64,000 nt of DNA from Candidatus Sulfopaludibacter sp. SbA3 (GTDB lineage: Bacteria > Acidobacteriota > Terriglobia > Bryobacterales > Bryobacteraceae), in NCBI GenBank assembly GCA_945893365.1, contig CAMDED010000001.1:1-64000 (forward strand). The letters are read 5' to 3'. The translations under genes were made by a program, and so were the position numbers. The notes beneath the pieces were generated by a model. The model was not told the origin of the DNA and made no database searches. It was given only the letters and a program-made list of their open reading frames with translations. Positions within the stretch are counted from its first letter, which is position 1. Each line of letters begins with the position of its first letter. This document shows positions 58,655 to 64,000 of this stretch, piece after piece.

Positions 58655-59473
58655 ATGTCACTGAGAGCGACTCTCATGTTCTTGGTTGCGATTGGTGCAT
58701 TCGGCCAGGCGCCACAGACACCACCACCAGCGCCCGCGAAAAGCGCGCCGGGGCAAGATCCAAAAGGCAAGGAACCGGCGATTCGGTATGTTGAAAGCGG
58801 CTCTGGTGTGGTTGCCGTCAATCCCGCGCAACCCTACCGGCCCATTCCCGTAGGCGCGGTGGCGCCGCGTGATTCTATCTTTGGATTTTATTTGCGCGTT
58901 CTCAATCCCCAGCAGATCAATTGGGGAACGGAGATCGACCGGAGACTGGCGAACCTCCGCGAGCAGTCGGTCGGCAATCCCTACTTCCGGCTGGCGTCAT
59001 TTCAGTTGGGACTGATCGTCATTCTGCTCATGCTGTGTTGGGTCTGGTGGGACAAGATGCGCCAGATCAAGTGGGTTGCCGCGGAGTGTTTGACCGACGC
59101 GCTCAACGCAAGAACAATCGCCGAGAGCCGGGCTCTGGAGGCAATCGACCGCCACAACCGGCACATTGAGTTGTGCAATCGGGTGATCGAAGGGCAGAGT
59201 TCCGGGATTGGCGGGACACTCGACGCGGGGAATTCGGCACTGACTGTGCGCGAACTGCAAACGGAGCTTGCGGCATCGCGCGCGAATTGTGCGCGGTTGC
59301 AGCACGAGTTGGACCAAAGCAAGGTCGAACATGCGCAGGTGGATGGGCGGCTGGCGACTCTCGAAGCCGAGCTAAGGCGCAAGGCTGCACATCCAGACCC
59401 CGACTTGGTGGCGCGTCTCGAGCGCGCCGAGTCTGAACTGGCGGGCAGAAAAGATCGGAAGACCAAGCCATGA
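58655..59473 (+). CDS. Exported/membrane protein with coiled-coil tail
   Basis: A 272-residue protein from ATG 58655 with an AGGAGG site. It has a signal peptide (LMFLVAIGAFGQ), a proline-rich segment, a transmembrane helix (LGLIVILLMLCWVWW) near 120-137, and a long heptad-patterned C-terminus (ELQTELAASRANCARLQHEL) of about 100 residues. The coiled coil would lie in the cytoplasm, possibly docking the coupling protein or another motor. No known family was recognised. Confidence 0.6.
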   Translation: MSLRATLMFLVAIGAFGQAPQTPPPAPAKSAPGQDPKGKEPAIRYVESGSGVVAVNPAQPYRPIPVGAVAPRDSIFGFYLRVLNPQQINWGTEIDRRLANLREQSVGNPYFRLASFQLGLIVILLMLCWVWWDKMRQIKWVAAECLTDALNARTIAESRALEAIDRHNRHIELCNRVIEGQSSGIGGTLDAGNSALTVRELQTELAASRANCARLQHELDQSKVEHAQVDGRLATLEAELRRKAAHPDPDLVARLERAESELAGRKDRKTKP

Positions 59474-59961
59474 TCGTCTGCGTTCTATCGTTGGGAAGTT
59501 ACTGGCGTGAGCCGAATGACGGCCGTCCGGTTGTTTGGAATAGTTCGGGCGTGCTCGACCAGCGCGGATTGCGGCCCCGGGCCAAGGTGTTCGGCCACGT
59601 CCGACTCAACAGCAGACTGTATCAGGAGGCGCTAGGAACGTCAGGTTTGAGTGGATCGTGTTGGCAGGCATCGCCACTTGGGGAGCACTTGGGGATACGA
59701 AAGCTGGCGCTTCAACGGCGGGTCCGGCCCAATTCGACGCCAGATTGGTACCTCGTTTCAATAACTGAACAACTCGTCGGGACCCTCGATAATGAAAGTT
59801 GGGATCCCAAAGACAGCCTCCTGGTTTCGTTTTCGGAATGGAAGGCGAGGCAGGAAGTGCTCCTACTGGTCGGCCGCCATGGTTGGTTGCGCGGCAGACT
59901 GGGCTCGGCCGTACTCACGCCGGGCGGGCCGGATGGGGACTGGAACGTCAAAGGGTGGTGA
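59470..59961 (+). CDS. Protein of unknown function (163 aa)
   Basis: A 163-residue soluble protein overlapping the previous stop by 4 nt and ending 1 nt before the next ATG, so it lies in the same operon. It contains an HVRLNSRLYQ segment, a WYLVSITEQLVG strand and a glycine-rich tail. No motif or family was recognised, and it has no signal peptide. Confidence 0.5.
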   Translation: MIVCVLSLGSYWREPNDGRPVVWNSSGVLDQRGLRPRAKVFGHVRLNSRLYQEALGTSGLSGSCWQASPLGEHLGIRKLALQRRVRPNSTPDWYLVSITEQLVGTLDNESWDPKDSLLVSFSEWKARQEVLLLVGRHGWLRGRLGSAVLTPGGPDGDWNVKGW

Positions 59962-59962
59962 C

Positions 59963-60724
59963 ATGCGATACCCGAAGGGAGCCATCGTGCTGTCCGATGC
60001 GCTGGACGTTCCGGCACTTCGGAAGGTCTACCAGGCCGGGCACGCCACCGCGTGGCAGCTCTACCGGGCACTCAATCCCGTCTACGACGAGAGCAAGTGG
60101 AAGAGCTTTGTCCGCAGACTTGGCATCCTGAGTGAGCGGCATTTCCTCATTCGCCTCGTTGTTGACGGGATGGCCGCCCCGGTATTTGCGCTGGGAGACG
60201 AAGGCGCCCGGTCGCTGCAGGGCCGATTGCCCACGGTGATCGAGGCCGGACCGCGAGATTCCAACCGAGGAGACCGCGACCATGTGTGGCACGATGTCGA
60301 GCTTTTTGAATTGCAACTGAAGTTGCGCCAGGCTGGCGTCGTGTCGTCCTGGTTGTACGAACCAGAGATTCGCGCCGACAACGAGCTAACCAACTTCGGC
60401 TACGCCAAGGACTACGACGCGATCGTGACGTTCCGGTGCGGGCAGAAATCCGGAAGGGTCGCGCTCGAATACGAACGCAGCCCGAAATCAACCAAGCAGT
60501 ACAAGCGCATCGCCGGTATCCTTAACGGCGAAACGAAGATCACTTCCGTCCTCTACCTCGTGTGCAACGTGCAGATGGAATCCTTCTTGTTGAACGGTCT
60601 GCGCGGCACTCGCCGCCAAGTGTACGTCAGTCAGGCCCACCAATTCGCAGAACATCCCACCGAAGCGGCGCTGGTTGACGTTGCACAGCAAGTGCAACAT
60701 CGGCTCGCGGACTGCCTTTCCTAG
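59963..60724 (+). CDS. Replication-relaxation-like protein
   Basis: A 253-residue protein from ATG 59963 (the frame is open upstream inside the previous gene). An N-terminal winged-helix-like part (about 5-75) is followed by a mixed domain with HDVELFELQLKLRQAG and ALEYERSPKSTKQYKRI. The pattern resembles the replication-relaxation/MobC-like family of plasmids and integrative elements, which helps DNA processing at transfer or replication origins. The match is moderate. It is the last gene before the G+T-rich candidate origin, which supports that role. Confidence 0.55.
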   Translation: MRYPKGAIVLSDALDVPALRKVYQAGHATAWQLYRALNPVYDESKWKSFVRRLGILSERHFLIRLVVDGMAAPVFALGDEGARSLQGRLPTVIEAGPRDSNRGDRDHVWHDVELFELQLKLRQAGVVSSWLYEPEIRADNELTNFGYAKDYDAIVTFRCGQKSGRVALEYERSPKSTKQYKRIAGILNGETKITSVLYLVCNVQMESFLLNGLRGTRRQVYVSQAHQFAEHPTEAALVDVAQQVQHRLADCLS

Positions 60725-61376
60725 AACCACCAATAAATAGCGGCTTTGATGCGCAATTGGCGTGTCTTTGCTGTGTCTTTGCTGCACCGCCGCGCCGGGA
60801 AGTAGCGCGGTCTCAGCATCTTGCGATCTGACTACCGGTAGGTTGAGGGTGTATTCGGTCTGGAGGGCTGAATCGGCGTGTTCGGATGGATTTGAGTGGG
60901 GTTGTCGGGTTGGCCGATTGGGTGTTGGTGGTGGGGTGTGTGCGTCGTGCTGGTGGGGAAATGGATTGGTGGTTGTGAAGTGCGGGTTCTGGTGTGGGGG
61001 TGTGGTGCCAGTGGGTTGAGGAATTAGGTTGTCCGTAGCGCGAGGTTGTGCACTGGGGTGGGTGATTAGTCGTGCGGAAAGTGCGTGTGGAAGGCGCGAG
61101 TGAAACGCCAATGTGGTCTTGGCGCGTAGCAGTGGTGGCACGGTTGTCGCGCTGACTTGAAGCGAGCACGTTGAGCATGACCCCCTGGCGAAGTAGCGCG
61201 GCGTGTTTCCCCTCGTCAATCGTGGTCCTCATTCCAATTGATGGTGCGGTGGATGGCAGGCCGGAGCGGAAGTGTGTCCGTGCTGGAGCGGCTTAAGCGC
61301 AACAGGTGGCCGCGGATCGTTGTGCAAGTCAGGAACGCCGGCGAGGCGAGGTCGGAATCGAAAGGAGAGATTGAGC
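60725..61376. other. G+T-rich gene-free region, candidate oriT or origin
   Basis: A 652-bp stretch with no gene. Within it 60901-61020 is about 84% G+T on the plus strand (101 of 120 by eye). GAAGTAGCGCGG occurs as direct copies at 60799-60810 and 61190-61201, flanking the skewed core. A short TGTCTTTGC tandem is near 60765. Such strand asymmetry next to DNA-processing genes fits a transfer or replication origin, but no nick site is recognised. Confidence 0.5.
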
Positions 61377-61634
61377 ATGGCTTATGGTGGGTTTGCAGAT
61401 ACGAAATCACGGTACAGGGATCTCGAAGAACTCGTGGACTATCGCGAATACGATGGCGCGTGGACGCTAGGGTTCGAGGAGAACTGGTTAAAGCCGCGAC
61501 TCAGGGAGCCGGGATATTCGCACGTCCGGTTCTTCGGTGGAACGACATTCGAGTATGACGGGAGCTTTCGAGAGCGCGTTTGCGAGCTGGCAATGCCAGG
61601 GGGTGTGAGCGCGGAATTCTTCGTGTACGGGTGA
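61377..61634 (+). CDS. Small protein of unknown function (85 aa)
   Basis: From ATG 61377 with an AAAGGAGAG ribosome site. The 85-residue acidic, aromatic-rich protein (MAYGGFADTKSRYRDLEELV; later HVRFFGGTTFEYDGSF) has no signal or membrane segment. It is followed 70 nt later by the Rad52-like gene, so it is probably expressed with it. No family was recognised. Confidence 0.55.
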   Translation: MAYGGFADTKSRYRDLEELVDYREYDGAWTLGFEENWLKPRLREPGYSHVRFFGGTTFEYDGSFRERVCELAMPGGVSAEFFVYG

Positions 61635-61704
61635 GGGACCGGTCCCTCGACGGAATGGAATGTGATGCGGTCAATCCAACAATTCAAATGAAGGAGAACA
61701 GCAG

Positions 61705-62952
61705 ATGTACGTGAATGGAACAGCAGGTACCCAGGATAATTCGGCGCCGCCTATCGCGACGGTGCCCGGCATGGATGGCACAGTTGCGCACAGTGGCTTC
61801 ACGGCGGCGCGGGTTGAGGAGATCAGAATTCAGTTGCTCGATCCGTTCGACCCGGCCGAAATCAAGTGGCGGGTGACGGCAACGTCGAGCCAGCAAAGCA
61901 GAAACGGCCCGGTGAAACGTGGCCAGTTGGTGGCGTACGCGGACCAGCGTGCCTACACGGACCGGCTGAATGAGATTTTCGGGGAGTGGGGGTGGACGCG
62001 CGCCTACACCGTGCAGGTGGCGCAGAACTTTGAACGGACGCTCAACAAGGGCGGCAACGGACAGAAGCAAAGCGTCATTTGCGCCAAGGTCGTGGTCGTT
62101 TCAACGGTATCCGTGGGCGGCCTTGGGTCGCACACCGGCGTCGGAGAGGAATGGGCAGACGATGAGAACTCGGCGACGCGCGCCGAAGCTCAGGCCTTCA
62201 AGCGCGCTTGCGCCTGCTTCGGACTGGGCCGGTACCTGTACGACCTGGACAAAGTCTGGGAGGATTTGGATCAATACAACCGTCCGGTGCGCAGTCCCAA
62301 CTTGCCGGACTGGGCGCTTCCCGCTCACGCGAGGCGGCAGACACAGACGCAATCCCGTCCGCACTCGCCGGGACCAACGCAACCGCGTCAAGGACTTGTC
62401 CAGCAGGAGACTTTGGCCAAGGTAAAGCAGTTGTGCGAGACGGTTGGCTTCGGTCTCTCGAAATCCACGCTCCGGAAATACGGCGGCGTGACGGATGCTT
62501 CGAAGATTGGATTCGCGAAGCTTACGACAGTGTTCGAAAAGCTGACCGATCTGGCAAACGGAATCGAGCGGCTTCGAACCGCATCGACGAAATTGCCCGA
62601 CGGGCGGCATGCAGCCATTTGCCGAGAGCTGAACCTCGCCAGTGACTCATTGGACGATATCCCCGACCGCGACGGACTGTGCGCACTACTGAAGCGCGTG
62701 GAGGCCGAGGTCGGCACGGCAACGACCGGTGCCACCCAGCAACAAGTGCATGGCTCAATCGAGGAACTCCGCGGTAAGTTGCTTCAAGCGGCCAGGAAGG
62801 TTGCCGACAGTGGCCGCACGGGCTGGCCTGCAAAGTTCGGCGACGTGATCGCACAGGCCACCGACGGCAAGGTGACGCTAGAACGGCTAAAGAGCCTGAC
62901 TGATGCAGACGCTCCTGTTCTCGAAGCGGCGCTCAGCAAATTGGCCACCTAG
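61705..62952 (+). CDS. Rad52/DdrA-like single-strand annealing protein
   Basis: A 415-residue protein. The N-terminal half matches the Rad52/Rad22 DNA-binding core: LLDPFDPAEIKWRVTA, VAYADQRAYTDRLNEIFGEW, VVVVSTVSVGGLGSHTGVGEE, and TRAEAQAFKRACACFGLGRY. The C-terminal half is helical and poorly conserved, likely a partner-binding tail. Rad52-type proteins anneal complementary single strands. In mobile elements they act like phage recombinases, repairing or circularising incoming DNA. ATG 61705 has a GAAGGAG site. Confidence 0.88.
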   Translation: MYVNGTAGTQDNSAPPIATVPGMDGTVAHSGFTAARVEEIRIQLLDPFDPAEIKWRVTATSSQQSRNGPVKRGQLVAYADQRAYTDRLNEIFGEWGWTRAYTVQVAQNFERTLNKGGNGQKQSVICAKVVVVSTVSVGGLGSHTGVGEEWADDENSATRAEAQAFKRACACFGLGRYLYDLDKVWEDLDQYNRPVRSPNLPDWALPAHARRQTQTQSRPHSPGPTQPRQGLVQQETLAKVKQLCETVGFGLSKSTLRKYGGVTDASKIGFAKLTTVFEKLTDLANGIERLRTASTKLPDGRHAAICRELNLASDSLDDIPDRDGLCALLKRVEAEVGTATTGATQQQVHGSIEELRGKLLQAARKVADSGRTGWPAKFGDVIAQATDGKVTLERLKSLTDADAPVLEAALSKLAT

Positions 62953-62981
62953 CTGAATGGCCCATCACAAAAATGTGGGGG

Positions 62982-63199
62982 CAGGCCCGGAGCGTTCCGA
63001 GCAGCGCGGCCTGACCCGAACTTCATCCTTAATACATGCGCTGCATGCCCTGGGTACGCATCCTGTTCCCACCTCTTTGACGGCTCCCGTCCCGGAAAGC
63101 CGTTAACCCTCTGCAAAAGGACAGCCGCACACCCGAGGCGTAGGTTCGAGGGCGGCGTGTGTCTGCCCACAACCAACCCACTTCAAAAGGAGAACTCAG
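62982..63199 (+). promoter_or_regulatory. Structured leader upstream of the 63200 gene
   Basis: CAGGCC 62982-62987 pairs with GGCCTG 63008-63013, enclosing CGGA/TCCG; ACGGCT 63080-63085 pairs with AGCCGT 63098-63103. GGCCTGACCCGAA (63008-63020) is identical to 52795-52807, and CCACAACCAACC (63167-63178) is identical to 52883-52894, each 20-21 nt before its gene's start codon. The two leaders therefore look related, perhaps under common control. Confidence 0.5.
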
Positions 63200-63556
63200 A
63201 TGTTTGGAAATCAGAACGTGAGCGCGAGCGAGGTGCTCAGCACGCGAGATATGAATGTGCGCCCTGGACGGGATGTGACCGAGATCGTCGGCACTTTCCT
63301 GACGGTGGCCGAAGCGGTGGTCGCCCACTGGGTCGAGTATTCGAAAGGGCTGCTGCTGTTCGTGATGGTCCCCGGCGACGAACGGTCCGGGGAGTTCTAT
63401 ATATATGACCGGCGCAAAGGCAGCTTCTGGCTGCTGAATCTGGCCGACAGCGTGTTCGGCGGGTACGCCCTTGTGGACATGCGTCAGAAAATCAAGGACT
63501 TCCGGCTGTTGGACTTCGCGGAAGATCCTTCCCTCCTCCGGGCGGCGAAAGGGTAG
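63200..63556 (+). CDS. Protein of unknown function (118 aa)
   Basis: A 118-residue soluble protein with a good AAGGAG ribosome site. It reads as a small alpha/beta domain (LLLFVMVPGDERSGEFYIYD; FWLLNLADSVFGGYALVDM). No signal, membrane or catalytic motif. Its leader shares motifs with that of the RNA-polymerase-like gene, so it may be expressed under the same conditions. No family was recognised. Confidence 0.6.
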   Translation: MFGNQNVSASEVLSTRDMNVRPGRDVTEIVGTFLTVAEAVVAHWVEYSKGLLLFVMVPGDERSGEFYIYDRRKGSFWLLNLADSVFGGYALVDMRQKIKDFRLLDFAEDPSLLRAAKG

Positions 63557-63602
63557 CAGCAACTCGCTTTGCGATTGTGGGAAACGGGTGTAAAGAATAC
63601 CT

Positions 63603-64000
63603 ATGCCGGAAGTCTTGCTGGCAACGCCCGAGATGGCGACCGAGTACGCGCGGTGGTTCGTGAACCGACTTGCGTATACACGGCAGTCGGATCGGCCGCA
63701 TTCCGAGTCGGGGCGGCACCACTACTACCGTCCACGCGCCGAGGGCGGCGGTGAACGGGGCCTGGATCTGGAAGATGTCCGGCGTCACTTGGCCGGCGAG
63801 ATCACGCTCGGGATCTACGCGATCAATCCAGAAACACAGCGCGTGAAGTGGATGGGGATCGACGCAGACTACAAGCGATCGCTCGACGACTTGCTGAAGT
63901 TGCAATACGAACTCCAGCAGGACGGGATTCAAGCGGCGCTTGAACAGAGTCGGCGGGGCGGACATCTTTGGATTCTGTTTGAGACGCCTGTGCTTGCCAA
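63603..64000 (+). CDS. TOTE-type archaeo-eukaryotic primase (partial, cut by window end)
   Basis: ATG 63603 opens a frame that runs off the window. The visible 132 residues include LTYARQ-like N-terminal basic sequence, HLAGEITLGIYAINPET, VKWMGIDADY with metal-binding Asp87 and Asp89, and LEQSRRGGHLWILFETPV. These match the primase domain found in TOTE conflict elements and other archaeo-eukaryotic primases: a D-x-D pair and the SRSGxGxHxWIxF-type block. It would make primers or extend DNA ends. Whether helicase or nuclease domains follow cannot be seen. No strong ribosome site is visible. Confidence 0.75.
   Translation, partial: MPEVLLATPEMATEYARWFVNRLAYTRQSDRPHSESGRHHYYRPRAEGGGERGLDLEDVRRHLAGEITLGIYAINPETQRVKWMGIDADYKRSLDDLLKLQYELQQDGIQAALEQSRRGGHLWILFETPVLA

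Larger units (their letters stand above)
20120..64000. mobile_element. Integrative conjugative element, left part (right end outside window)
   Basis: Evidence for one element: a tyrosine integrase at a tRNA gene, an excisionase-like HTH, a near-complete type IV secretion gene set (VirB1, 2, 3, 4, 5, 6, 8, 9, 10 and VirD4-type), a replication-relaxation-like protein, a Rad52-like annealing protein and a primase. Cargo genes (sigma/anti-sigma/CHAT/S41 operon, TonB receptor, LamG-VCBS protein) lie near the integrase and within the set. No relaxase or attR is visible. Cargo between 22002 and 33520 could be a separate older insertion. Confidence 0.75.

Noticed and set aside
63603-64000. Relaxase start
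   Set aside because: The visible part has a D-x-D primase core and the GGHLWILFE block, not the three-His/Tyr motifs of relaxases.

Overview
The window reads as a chromosomal segment of an acidobacterium of the Bryobacterales/Solibacter type. The evidence is a secreted protein ending in a Solibacter-style C-terminal domain (40527-43304), an Oar-like TonB-dependent receptor with an N-terminal carboxypeptidase-regulatory domain (27655-30834), high G+C, and a compact dnaA-dnaN-gyrB block. The lineage is inferred from these families, not from a marker-gene tree.

1-20145 is host chromosome. The minus-strand order dnaA (10869-9553), dnaN (9140-8025), gyrB (8016-5581) marks the replication-origin neighbourhood, with DnaA-box-like sites just upstream of dnaA. 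A small sugar/methyltransferase cluster (2550-5437) lies directly beyond the gyrB 3' end, between that end and a decayed second copy of it (2204-2505). Before it come an MBOAT acyltransferase and an SGNH-like partner. On the other side of dnaA is a plus-strand operon with two response regulators, a porin-like protein, a type-1 copper protein and a sensor kinase (11846-16718). Next are a mutarotase-like protein, a broken hicBA toxin-antitoxin pair flanked by direct repeats of neighbouring gene ends, an O-methyltransferase, thiL and a tRNA-Glu gene.

20120 to the window end is best explained as one integrative conjugative element (ICE) inserted at the 3' end of tRNA-Glu. A tyrosine integrase faces the tRNA gene (20217-21410) next to an excisionase-like HTH protein. 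The cargo follows: a minus-strand operon of sigma factor, membrane zinc-finger anti-sigma factor, exported TPR-CHAT protease and PDZ-S41 protease (27450-22002), a TonB-dependent receptor, an HTH regulator, and a DUF362/cyclase-like pair. A four-unit, roughly 89-bp tandem repeat (33560-33905) separates this cargo from the transfer genes.

The conjugation module (34020-60724) contains VirB1, VirB9, VirB10, VirB2, VirB3, VirB4, VirB5, VirB6, VirB8 and VirD4-type genes. VirB9, VirB5 and the pilin are duplicated. Two unusual AAA+ ATPases are present and no VirB11 is visible. Inside this module, 52915-55563 encodes an 882-residue protein that I read as a distant member of the QDE-1/YonO (cellular RdRP-like, two-barrel) RNA polymerase superfamily. 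It has a D-x-D-x-D motif at 476-480 and family-like blocks in the right order. It is preceded by about 100 nt of consecutive hairpins that share sequence motifs with the leader of another element gene at 63200.

The right end carries a G+T-rich gene-free stretch (candidate oriT or replication origin), a Rad52-like annealing protein and the start of a TOTE-type archaeo-eukaryotic primase cut by the window edge. Together the element appears to encode a secretion channel, its own nucleic-acid synthesis and recombination proteins, and a proteolytic signalling cargo. The far end of the element and a relaxase are not seen.
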